Shown here: positions 1-7,323 of the stretch, piece after piece
Layout of the letters: each line of letters opens with the position of its first letter
How positions within the stretch are numbered: position 1 is the first letter of the stretch
Assembly: GCA_946533395.1 (NCBI GenBank)
Contig: CAMNBU010000018.1
Location: 1-46,179 of the forward strand
From: UBA4292 sp002395865
GTDB lineage: Bacteria > Bacillota > Clostridia > Lachnospirales > Lachnospiraceae
Reading direction: 5' to 3'
DNA: 46,179 nt
Position numbers and translations under genes: made by a program
The notes under the pieces: generated by a model
Seen by the model: the letters and a program-made list of their open reading frames with translations, nothing else
Database searches by the model: none
Told to the model about the DNA's origin: nothing

Positions 1-1
1 C

Positions 2-334
2 AGGGCAATTAATATGCTTAAGGAGTCTAAACGCATAAAACGCGGCGGAGGCATAGCCTCGGTTTCATTTGACGAGCTGGAGGATATCATAGAGGACAAG
101 GAAGGCTCGGAGGATATCGTGCTTTCGAAGGAGCTGTCGGATATCATCAGCGCCTTTCTCAAAAAGCAGCCGCAGGTCGATATGCAGATATTCATCAGAC
201 ACTACTGGTTTGCGGACAGACCCTCGGACATCGCAGCCATGCTTGGCATGAGGACCATGAATGTTAATCTGAGACTTCACAGGCTCAGAAAGAAGCTGAA
301 GGAGCATCTTATCAGGGAAGGGTATGGTGAATAA
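2..334 (+). CDS. ECF-type RNA polymerase sigma factor, C-terminal part (cut by window edge)
   Basis: The reading frame is open to the left edge (R-A-I-N before the first Met at 14), so this is the C-terminal part of a longer protein. The residues NMLKESKRIKRGGG followed by an acidic linker are typical of clostridial ECF sigma factors between regions 2 and 4. The last 60 residues look like region 4, a helix-turn-helix that contacts the -35 element (FADRPSDIAAMLGMRTMNVNLRLHRLRKKLKEHL). Such factors redirect RNA polymerase to a small regulon. The next gene starts one base after the stop codon and encodes a membrane protein, the usual place for the sigma factor's regulator. Family assignment is confident; the regulon is unknown. 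Confidence 0.85.
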   Translation, partial: RAINMLKESKRIKRGGGIASVSFDELEDIIEDKEGSEDIVLSKELSDIISAFLKKQPQVDMQIFIRHYWFADRPSDIAAMLGMRTMNVNLRLHRLRKKLKEHLIREGYGE

Positions 335-335
335 C

Positions 336-2315
336 ATGAATCGCAATACATTTTTAAAAGCTGTCGACATGATCGACGACAGTCTCATAGCAAAGAGCAT
401 GAGGCCGCAGAGAAAACAAAAAAGTGATGTGCTGTTTTATCTAATAGGATTTGCTGCGCTTGTACTGGTTATACTGGCGACGAGTCTGATGTTTTCGAAG
501 CAGAATAATACCGCCGATCCTTCCGGGCCGGATGTGACGGTTTCGGAGCACGAGACGGAGGAGAGCAGCGATCATTCCATAGAGACCACTGCACAAAAAA
601 TGATCGGAGAGGATTACTGGAAAACGTCGCCTGCCGTGCAGTCCATAGCCGGTGCGATAAGGGAAAGGCTCGCAGGACCTCTGTACAATCAGAATTGCAT
701 TATACAGAGCAGCAAATTTGATGTGCCCGGTGAAGGACGCCACGTTATATGCATAGCCTGTGATCCCGGGAACGAATCCGAACCGATCACTCTTTGGAAA
801 TATACCGACGAGGGATGGGTCAAGGGAGAGAATGCATCACAGATCGCAATTGGTGAAGGCTACTGGAAGGATAAGGTGAAGCTGATAATAGCTTTTGTGG
901 ACGGAGATGACACATACACTCCGGGTAATCCTCCGCTTGATGCGGATAAGAGCTACCTTTACTATGCGCCGAGTCACAACAAATACTACAATTATAAGAT
1001 CACGAAGGATGGCGATAAGTATCATTTCCTGGGACAGGAAGAATGCGGACATTGTAATTATTTCTATACTCTGATAAGTATATATGTGAATTGCGATGAC
1101 GATCTGAAGGATCAGTTCCTTTCGGGGAAAACAGACATCGAGATTCCCGAAGAGTGGAAGAACAAGTCAGACCTGTCATCCATCGCGACGAAACAACTAT
1201 ACTATAATTTCATGGGGTCGCCTTATTATAAGCTGGATGTATTCTGCAGGGAGGATCCTTTCAAGGCCGAGCAGCTGAGGGATTACACCGTTCTGGATGT
1301 CTTCAGTGAGTTGACGAAGAGAAGTGATTTTATCGATGTTCTTGAGGAGGAGGCTTTGCATATAAATGAGATGGTGTATATGCCGGAGAATGCGCTGATG
1401 CTGATGGCTATACTGAGGCAGCCCTCCGTGCAAGAACTTCTCGGAGACAAATCAGAACTCGCGAAAGATCATCCACAGATCAACAGATTCCTTGAAAGAT
1501 TTGATGAAATATATTATGCCTCCAAGGACATCTATGAGGAACACATGCTTCCGGAATCGTACGGCGCATTTGAATACTGGCTCAAGGGCGATGAAGAGCC
1601 TGTGGACGGTGTTTATTACAACGAATTCTATAAGGTTTTCGTGCCGAAGACCGATGTGGTCGTTTTTGCAAAGCCGGACATCTGTTCCGAAAAGACTACA
1701 TTGTCCAAGGATAAGGTATATCATGCGCAGGGCAGTGACAGAAAGAATTTCATCCTGTTGACGGACAGCGACGGCAACGGTGGATTTATCTATTTTGAGC
1801 GCGATAAGGAATACAATAACGAGATGGTTCTGACTGCAAACGGTATCGAAAAGATGGCTGATTGTTTCGTGTATACCGATATAGTGAAGGAAGGAAGCAT
1901 CGCTGAAGGTGCAGAGGTCGTGATAGATTCCATCACACTGACAAAGGAAAAGGCGGGTAACCGGTTCAACAGCGATCTGACCGTCACGGTATATTCCTCT
2001 CCGGAGGTATTTGAAAAAGCACTCTACACAGATTTTGCATGGCTGACTGAAACGGAGCGCATAATGGTGGCCGTAAATATGGACAAGATGCATGCTAAAG
2101 GGCCGATAAGGGTGTATTACCAGAGGGTCAACGGAGATCTGTACAGGAATTCGGTCGCCTACGACGAAAAGAACGACAGGCTTGTAATAATGCCTATTGT
2201 TGAGGGGGACGAAGAAGGCACCGATCGCACCGAATACGTGCTTTGGTTTGGCTTCTGTAGCGAATACAGAGAAGGCGAATCCTACAGCTATCCCGAGATA
2301 TTCTACGCTAAATAA
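336..2315 (+). CDS. Single-pass membrane protein paired with ECF sigma factor
   Basis: About 659 residues. A cytoplasmic tail of about 35 residues (TFLKAVDMIDDSLI) leads into one membrane segment at about residues 36-57, and the rest would lie outside the membrane. I chose ATG 336 over ATG 324 because GGTGA sits five bases upstream, whereas 324 has its purine run only two bases away. This layout (short inner tail, one helix, long outer domain directly after a sigma gene) is that of an anti-sigma or sensor partner in clostridia, but I see no known anti-sigma fold. The outer domain has many Tyr, Asp and Glu residues and no motif I recognise. A strong terminator follows, so the pair forms a closed operon. 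The role as sigma regulator is inference. Confidence 0.6.
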   Translation: MNRNTFLKAVDMIDDSLIAKSMRPQRKQKSDVLFYLIGFAALVLVILATSLMFSKQNNTADPSGPDVTVSEHETEESSDHSIETTAQKMIGEDYWKTSPAVQSIAGAIRERLAGPLYNQNCIIQSSKFDVPGEGRHVICIACDPGNESEPITLWKYTDEGWVKGENASQIAIGEGYWKDKVKLIIAFVDGDDTYTPGNPPLDADKSYLYYAPSHNKYYNYKITKDGDKYHFLGQEECGHCNYFYTLISIYVNCDDDLKDQFLSGKTDIEIPEEWKNKSDLSSIATKQLYYNFMGSPYYKLDVFCREDPFKAEQLRDYTVLDVFSELTKRSDFIDVLEEEALHINEMVYMPENALMLMAILRQPSVQELLGDKSELAKDHPQINRFLERFDEIYYASKDIYEEHMLPESYGAFEYWLKGDEEPVDGVYYNEFYKVFVPKTDVVVFAKPDICSEKTTLSKDKVYHAQGSDRKNFILLTDSDGNGGFIYFERDKEYNNEMVLTANGIEKMADCFVYTDIVKEGSIAEGAEVVIDSITLTKEKAGNRFNSDLTVTVYSSPEVFEKALYTDFAWLTETERIMVAVNMDKMHAKGPIRVYYQRVNGDLYRNSVAYDEKNDRLVIMPIVEGDEEGTDRTEYVLWFGFCSEYREGESYSYPEIFYAK

Positions 2316-2327
2316 ATAACATTTTAT

Positions 2328-2361
2328 GAGGGGCTTCCACTATGACGGAGGCCTCTTTTTT
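2328..2361 (+). terminator. Rho-independent terminator of the sigma operon
   Basis: An 11-bp stem with G-U wobbles (GAGGGGCTTCC paired with GGAGGCCTCTT), an 8-base loop and a run of six T. It lies 13 bases after the stop codon of the membrane protein. Confidence 0.85.
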
Positions 2362-2432
2362 GTTGTTGATAAACAATAAAAAATGAGCCGTCACAAACGG
2401 ATAAATTGTTACAAAAGTTTTACAGAATCGGA

Positions 2433-2461
2433 TTGACACGGGGTATGGGATAATTTATAAT
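2433..2461 (+). promoter_or_regulatory. Consensus sigma-A promoter upstream of ridA
   Basis: TTGACA at 2433-2438, a 17-base spacer and TATAAT at 2456-2461: a perfect match to both boxes at ideal spacing. Transcription should start near 2468, leaving a leader of about 108 bases before ridA. Confidence 0.85.
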
Positions 2462-2482
2462 TTATTTGTTGAAGACTAAAAA

Positions 2483-2560
2483 TCTCCGGCTTAAAAGACG
2501 GAGAAAAGATGATTTCGTCGGTGCCGCGGCAGGCACGACACCGATGCGCACCATGCCTGC
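2483..2560 (+). promoter_or_regulatory. Structured leader of ridA with competing hairpins
   Basis: The first hairpin is TCTCCG (2483-2488) with CGGAGA (2499-2504). Downstream, TCGGTG (2518-2523) can pair with CACCGA (2539-2544), GTGCC (2521-2525) with GGCAC (2532-2536), and GCAGGCA (2529-2535) with TGCCTGC (2554-2560). These overlap, so they cannot all form together, and the last one ends 15 bases before the start codon. I do not recognise a known riboswitch class. Regulation of ridA translation or early transcription is a possibility only. Confidence 0.45.
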
Positions 2561-2575
2561 GACAAGGTACATAAT

Positions 2576-2956
2576 ATGAAATCTATCCAGACAGATAAGG
2601 CACCTGCGGCTATCGGCCCCTACTCACAGGGATTTATAGTTCCGAAGGATGCGGATCTTTTGTTTACATCGGGTCAGATACCCATCGATCCCGCAACCGG
2701 AAGCATAGTGGAGGGCGGTATAAAGGAACAGGCGCATCAGTCCTGCAAAAATGTATGCGAGATACTTAAGGCTGCGGGAGCAGGCCCTGAAAATGTGGTG
2801 AAGACTGTGTGCTTCCTCGCGGACATGAATGATTTTGCGGCATTTAACGAAGTATATGCGCAGTATTTTACGGGCAAGCCGGCAAGAAGCTGCGTTGCCG
2901 TTAAGACTCTGCCCAAGAACGTGCTGTGCGAGGTCGAGGCAGTAGCTGCGCTGTAG
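2576..2956 (+). CDS. ridA: RidA family enamine/imine deaminase
   Basis: 126 residues, full length for the YjgF/YER057c/UK114 family. RidA hydrolyses reactive 2-aminoacrylate and other enamine/imine intermediates released by PLP enzymes such as threonine dehydratase, protecting cytoplasmic PLP enzymes from damage. The family marks are clear: an N-terminal APAAIGPYSQG strand, LFTSGQIPIDPATG, and PARSCVAV holding the arginine that binds the substrate carboxylate, with the conserved CEVEAVA end. The start has AAGG eight bases upstream. It has its own strong promoter and an unusual structured leader. Neighbours do not suggest a dedicated pathway. Confidence 0.93.
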   Translation: MKSIQTDKAPAAIGPYSQGFIVPKDADLLFTSGQIPIDPATGSIVEGGIKEQAHQSCKNVCEILKAAGAGPENVVKTVCFLADMNDFAAFNEVYAQYFTGKPARSCVAVKTLPKNVLCEVEAVAAL

Positions 2957-3010
2957 GCTCCGGCGTCACACCGCTGTATAACTGAGTTCTGACGATACTT
3001 AAAGGGGAAC

Positions 3011-4657
3011 ATGAACATGAAGATGATAAGATCTTTCATGCTGAGCTTAATAATCTTAATATCAGCTGTGTCTTTGTGTTCATGCAGCAGCTCGGGGCTG
3101 GAGGACAAAGACACGCAGGAGGTCATCAACGATCTCTGCGCATGGCTGAAGACAAAGGATAGTGCGCCGTTTTCGCTTGTGAATGCGAGCGAGGATCCGT
3201 CCGGGAGCGCCTCATCGGGGTCCCGGGTCATCGACATAGATTACCGGCTCGGCGATATAGAATACAAGAGAAGCTATAAAGTTAATTATAATTATTCCCT
3301 GGCCTTCGGATGGAAGCTGGATACTGTAGAAGCCTTAAATGAGGAGACATGGGAGTTATTCTCGTACAATGCAGTGGATATAGACAGGCTCATCAGGGAT
3401 CTGGAGGGTGAGAACTTCCTTTCGCAGTATTCGAACCATACCTTCGAGAAGAAGAGACTTCTCGATTCGCAGGTTCTATCCTATGACAGCGATCCGATGG
3501 TCGGCTACACCCGCATCAAGGCGCAGTTCGTTCTGAACGCGGACAATGTACACGAGATCCTTCTCGCGGAGACAGAGTATCTGCTGGACGACAACAAAAA
3601 CTGGTACAAGCTGGCCAGCAATCTGTCGCTCACAGATGTGAAAGTCCAGAAGGGCGTTAGCGATGATATCATCTCCGACGCGGTCAAATCGCTGAAGCTC
3701 TACCGGGACGACGATGACGATGTATGGTGGCTCGGTGATCTGGTCCGCGTGACATACGATGTCACGGATCGCCGGCTCGACACGGAGAATTCCATCGAAA
3801 AGATATGGGTATCCTTCAGAGGCGAGGGCAGCTATATGTATGTCGCAGGCAATGCGCTTCTGGAGTTCCGCTTCAGCTCCGGCTGGTACCTCTATGCGTC
3901 GGAATATTCAAGCGATTACGAGACAGGCATGCTCTCCGAGGACTGGAAGGTCAGTGAACGGGATATACTGAACTCCATCGTCTCGGGAGGTAAGTTCACC
4001 TACGACGATGTGAGATATGACATCACCGAGGACATGGTGAGTGATCTCGTCATCACAAACACCCGTATTGCAGATTTCGGGCATGTTCAGACCGCATATT
4101 TCAATTACAGCGTTAATTTTAAGCATGCGGTGGTAAGTGTCGGCGGTTATGGAAGATACACCCTGGACGACGGCGTGCTGACTCTCGATATGTGGAACGA
4201 CATACCTGAGCTCATATGCGACATGACCGGAACATGGTATGCGATAGACGCTTCGAGGGATTATATCGCCTTTTACACTATGACTGTCAATGATTTCGGC
4301 ACCGGTATTATAAGCGCGGATATCGATGTATACGGTATCGATGCGAGAGGAGAGCAGATCACGGAAATATACGCCAAGGGATCCTTTGACGGCAATATAA
4401 GCGCGGGCGTTCACTACACACTCCTCGATGACGAGTGGACCACGGCGGCGGGCTTTGGCAGCGAGAACCTTCCGACAGGCATTTACGATTTCGCGAGGGA
4501 TGAATTATCAGACGACAATGCCGCGATGGGAAGGATAACCTTCACGCGGGACATCCCCTCCGGATGGAAGGAACAGAATGTGATAAGATACATCATCAGC
4601 TCGGGGTCTTCGTATTACTATTTGGCATCACTGCCCGATGAGCTTATGGCCAAATAA
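3011..4657 (+). CDS. Large putative lipoprotein of unknown function
   Basis: 548 residues. A basic start, a hydrophobic stretch and the lipobox-like SLCSC at about residues 22-26 predict an exported protein tethered by lipid to the membrane. The mature part is rich in Asp, Tyr and Trp with alternating beta-type segments (for example NYNYSLAFGWKLDTVE), suggesting repeated beta domains, but no family is recognised. ATG 3011 and ATG 3017 are both possible: AAAGGGG lies three and nine bases upstream respectively, so 3017 has the better spacing. A terminator follows directly. It may share the ridA transcript, as only 54 bases separate them and I see no promoter there. Confidence 0.6.
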   Translation: MNMKMIRSFMLSLIILISAVSLCSCSSSGLEDKDTQEVINDLCAWLKTKDSAPFSLVNASEDPSGSASSGSRVIDIDYRLGDIEYKRSYKVNYNYSLAFGWKLDTVEALNEETWELFSYNAVDIDRLIRDLEGENFLSQYSNHTFEKKRLLDSQVLSYDSDPMVGYTRIKAQFVLNADNVHEILLAETEYLLDDNKNWYKLASNLSLTDVKVQKGVSDDIISDAVKSLKLYRDDDDDVWWLGDLVRVTYDVTDRRLDTENSIEKIWVSFRGEGSYMYVAGNALLEFRFSSGWYLYASEYSSDYETGMLSEDWKVSERDILNSIVSGGKFTYDDVRYDITEDMVSDLVITNTRIADFGHVQTAYFNYSVNFKHAVVSVGGYGRYTLDDGVLTLDMWNDIPELICDMTGTWYAIDASRDYIAFYTMTVNDFGTGIISADIDVYGIDARGEQITEIYAKGSFDGNISAGVHYTLLDDEWTTAAGFGSENLPTGIYDFARDELSDDNAAMGRITFTRDIPSGWKEQNVIRYIISSGSSYYYLASLPDELMAK

Positions 4658-4661
4658 TACT

Positions 4662-4690
4662 AAAGCGGAGGATTATCTTCCGCTTTTTTA
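4662..4690 (+). terminator. Rho-independent terminator after the lipoprotein gene
   Basis: Stem AAAGCGGA with TCCGCTTT, loop of nine bases, ending in a run of seven T. Confidence 0.85.
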
Positions 4691-4699
4691 TTTTTTCTA

Positions 4700-4728
4700 T
4701 TGACAGGGAAGTAAAATAGTGATATATG
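4700..4728 (+). promoter_or_regulatory. Promoter of the metal-efflux operon
   Basis: TTGACA at 4700-4705, 17-base spacer, TATATG at 4723-4728. The predicted start of transcription near 4735 falls inside the palindrome at 4733-4750. Confidence 0.65.
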
Positions 4729-4732
4729 AATG

Positions 4733-4750
4733 TATGAACAGATGTGCATA
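4733..4750 (+). promoter_or_regulatory. Putative ArsR/SmtB-family operator
   Basis: Imperfect palindrome TATGAACA-GA-TGTGCATA; seven of eight positions match between the two halves. It resembles the A/T-rich dyads bound by zinc- or cadmium-sensing ArsR/SmtB repressors and covers the predicted transcription start, so a bound repressor would block the operon. The binding is inference from layout and family. Confidence 0.65.
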
Positions 4751-4774
4751 TCTTCACAGAAAGGAGAAGGTATT

Positions 4775-5080
4775 TTGGAGAATATAAGCTGTATCGTCCC
4801 GGATGATATATTGCTGTCGGATCTGGCCGATGTATTTAAGGTATTCGGAGACTCGGGAAGGCTGAAGATACTTTGCAGCCTTATGGGGGGAGAGCTCTGT
4901 GTACAGGATATCTCGCAGTCGCTTAATATGTCGCAGTCATCCATCAGCCATCAGCTCAGAATACTGAAGGACGCCAAGCTGGTGAAGTTCAGACGCGACG
5001 GAAAAAACACTTACTATTCACTCGATGACGAACATATCGAGAGGATCATAGGAATAGGAATAGAACATATTAAGGAGTAA
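4775..5080 (+). CDS. ArsR/SmtB-family metal-responsive repressor
   Basis: A winged-helix repressor that would release DNA when it binds a metal ion. About 101 residues from a TTG start at 4775, chosen because AAAGGAG sits eight bases upstream; the longer frame from ATG 4730 would start before the predicted transcript does. The core reads LADVFKVFGDSGRLKILCSL, then GELCVQDISQSLNMSQSSISHQL, the recognition helix. The first helix keeps ELCV, a site where metal-binding Cys residues occur in related repressors, but the second Cys of the ELCVCD pattern is Gln here, so the sensing site may be the C-terminal one (His near the end, GIEHIKE). It is followed by a metal-binding protein and a P-type ATPase, and an operator overlaps its promoter. 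Confidence 0.85.
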   Translation: MENISCIVPDDILLSDLADVFKVFGDSGRLKILCSLMGGELCVQDISQSLNMSQSSISHQLRILKDAKLVKFRRDGKNTYYSLDDEHIERIIGIGIEHIKE

Positions 5081-5086
5081 ACAGTT

Positions 5087-5305
5087 ATGAAAAAGACCTA
5101 CAAGATCGATGTGGACTGCGCAAACTGCGCGAACAAGATGGAGGCAGCAGCCAACAAGACAGAGGGTGTCAAGGAAGCTGTGGTTAATTTTATGGCGCTC
5201 AAGATGAGTGTAGAATTCGAGGACGGCGCGGACGAGAAGACCGTTATGAACGCCGTATTGAAGAACTGCCGCAAGGTGGAGAGAGACTGCGAGATATTCT
5301 TATAG
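5087..5305 (+). CDS. Free-standing heavy-metal-associated (HMA) domain protein
   Basis: 72 residues forming one HMA domain. The CANC metal-binding motif at residues 11-14 follows MKKTYKIDVD, and the fold pattern continues through KTEGVKEAVVNF. Such domains bind a soft metal through the two cysteines and hand it to an efflux ATPase. Here the domain is a separate protein, six bases after the repressor and two bases before the ATPase, which itself lacks an N-terminal HMA domain. It probably works as the ATPase's detached metal-binding module or as a small chaperone (inference). Confidence 0.88.
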   Translation: MKKTYKIDVDCANCANKMEAAANKTEGVKEAVVNFMALKMSVEFEDGADEKTVMNAVLKNCRKVERDCEIFL

Positions 5306-5307
5306 TT

Positions 5308-7203
5308 ATGAACAGAAGACAGAAAAAGGTTTTGATTCGTATCATTGTTTCGGCAGTCATATTTGGCGTTCTGATGGTGCTTCAGGAGCTTGTGAAGATC
5401 GAGCTTCACCGCTATGTCTGGCTGCTTCTTTACATGGTTCCTTATATCATAATCGGCCATGATGTGCTTAAGAAGGCTTTTCAGGGCATCACCTCGGGCG
5501 AGGTGTTTGATGAGAACTTCCTGATGGCAGTGGCGACTGTCGGAGCAATAGTGCTCGGCGCTCTTGAGAGCGGTGATTTTGCCGAAGCCGTTGCCGTAAT
5601 GCTTTTCTACCAGATCGGAGAGCTGTTTCAGAGCATTGCCGTGGGCAGAAGCAGGAAGAGCATCACGCAGCTTATGGATATCAGGCCCGACTACGCGAAC
5701 ATCGAACAGGACGGCGAGCTGATACAGGAGGATCCCGACAATGTTCACGTGGGCAGTATCATAGTCGTAAAGCCCGGTGAGAAGATACCCATCGACGGTG
5801 TCATCGTTGAGGGAGAGAGCACGCTCAACACCTCCGCTCTTACAGGTGAGAGCCTTCCGAGATCTGTCGGTGTCGGTTCGGAAGTGATAAGCGGCTGTAT
5901 AAATATCAACGGTCTCCTGAAGATAAGGACAACCAAGGAATTCGGCGAATCAACAGTTTCTAAAATACTGGAGCTGGTGGAGAACGCAGGCTCCAAAAAG
6001 AGCCGCTCGGAAAATTTCATCGCAAGATTTGCGAGAGTATATACTCCTGTGGTTTGCATTTGCGCACTGCTTCTTGCAGTTATTCCGCCCGTCATTCTGT
6101 ATATAGCGGGACAGGAACCGGGCATTTACACATGGTTCTACCGCGCCATGACATTTCTGGTAATAAGCTGTCCCTGCGCTCTGGTCATCAGCATACCGCT
6201 CGCGTTTTTCGCGGGCATAGGCGGTGCCGGAAAAGAGGGCATACTCGTAAAGGGCTCCGTGTATATAGAGGAGCTGTCGAAGGCCGGGACGATCGTATTT
6301 GACAAGACAGGTACACTCACAGAGGGTGTATTCGAGGTCATCGGTGTCCACCACAACAGCCGTAAGGAGGCTGAGATCATCGAGTACGCGGCTCTGGCTG
6401 AGTGCTACTCGACACATCCCATAAGCGAAAGCCTGAAAAAAGCCTACGGCAAGGCTCTCGATACCGAAAGAGTTAAAGATGTCGAGGAGATCAGCGGGCA
6501 CGGCGTAAAGGCGATCGTTGACGGCAGGACAGTGCTCGTCGGCAACGAAAAGCTCATGAAGCTCCACCACATACCATTTATGGAGTGCAGAAGCCCGGGT
6601 ACGGTCGTGCATGTCAGCATCGAAGGCGTTTACGACGGCCACATACTGATAAGCGACCGCATAAAAGCCTCATCGGCGGAGGCGATACGCAGCCTTCACG
6701 CCGCCGGAGTGAAATGCGTCATGCTGACGGGCGACACGGCTTCGGCTGCAGCTTCGGTAGCGAAGGAGCTCGATATAGACGATGTTCACGCAAATCTTCT
6801 TCCCGAGGACAAGGTCGGACACCTCGAAGAGATCCTGAAGACCGCAAGAGAGGGCAGAAGAGTCGCTTTTGTGGGTGACGGCATCAACGATGCTCCCGTA
6901 CTTATGAGGGCCGATATCGGTATAGCAATGGGAGCTCTCGGCTCGGACGCAGCCATTGAAGCTGCCGATGTGGTGCTTATGGATGACGACCCGTTAAAGA
7001 TCGCCCGGGCGATCAGCCGCTCGAAAAAGTGCATGCGCATCGTATACGAGAACATCGTATTCGCGCTGGGTATCAAGCTTGCCTGCTTGGTGCTCGGAGC
7101 GCTGGGTATCGCGAATATGTGGACTGCGGTATTTGCCGACGTGGGAGTCATGATCATCGCTGTTCTAAACTCCATAAGGGCGCTCGGCAAAAGCAACCGT
7201 TGA
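5308..7203 (+). CDS. Heavy-metal-translocating P-type ATPase (Zn/Cd/Pb efflux type)
   Basis: 631 residues; pumps divalent metal ions out of the cytoplasm using ATP. All P1B motifs are present: TGES near residue 179 (phosphatase loop), CPC at about 288 in SCPCALVISIP (metal site in the membrane), DKTGTLT at about 332 with the phosphorylated Asp, an HP pair near 369, and GDGINDAP at about 523. The CPCALVIS context fits the ZntA/CadA branch rather than copper pumps. It starts directly with membrane segments and has no HMA domain of its own; that domain is the preceding gene. Spacing of two bases suggests coupled translation with the HMA protein. Exact metal cannot be fixed from sequence alone. 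Confidence 0.92.
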   Translation: MNRRQKKVLIRIIVSAVIFGVLMVLQELVKIELHRYVWLLLYMVPYIIIGHDVLKKAFQGITSGEVFDENFLMAVATVGAIVLGALESGDFAEAVAVMLFYQIGELFQSIAVGRSRKSITQLMDIRPDYANIEQDGELIQEDPDNVHVGSIIVVKPGEKIPIDGVIVEGESTLNTSALTGESLPRSVGVGSEVISGCININGLLKIRTTKEFGESTVSKILELVENAGSKKSRSENFIARFARVYTPVVCICALLLAVIPPVILYIAGQEPGIYTWFYRAMTFLVISCPCALVISIPLAFFAGIGGAGKEGILVKGSVYIEELSKAGTIVFDKTGTLTEGVFEVIGVHHNSRKEAEIIEYAALAECYSTHPISESLKKAYGKALDTERVKDVEEISGHGVKAIVDGRTVLVGNEKLMKLHHIPFMECRSPGTVVHVSIEGVYDGHILISDRIKASSAEAIRSLHAAGVKCVMLTGDTASAAASVAKELDIDDVHANLLPEDKVGHLEEILKTAREGRRVAFVGDGINDAPVLMRADIGIAMGALGSDAAIEAADVVLMDDDPLKIARAISRSKKCMRIVYENIVFALGIKLACLVLGALGIANMWTAVFADVGVMIIAVLNSIRALGKSNR

Positions 7204-7264
7204 TAATCGACGCAAGCTTAAGCAAAACTTAATATTTTTTTAATCCTTCGCGGACATATTTTTA

Positions 7265-7292
7265 TTGACAATGGATTTTTTTAGTTTATACT
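7265..7292 (+). promoter_or_regulatory. Promoter of the ABC-FtsX / Ktr gene group
   Basis: TTGACA at 7265-7270, a 16-base spacer and TATACT at 7287-7292, about 30 bases before the ABC gene. Confidence 0.7.
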
Positions 7293-7323
7293 TGTCCTGT
7301 AAAAAATCTGCGGAGAGATGGAT

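Noticed and set aside
1452..2093. 213-residue minus-strand frame opposite the sigma partner
   Set aside because: Shadow frame with Cys/His-rich random composition and no start signals.
4730..4774. ATG start of the ArsR gene giving 116 residues
   Set aside because: It lies upstream of the predicted transcription start, inside the operator region, and has no ribosome site; TTG 4775 has AAAGGAG at ideal spacing.
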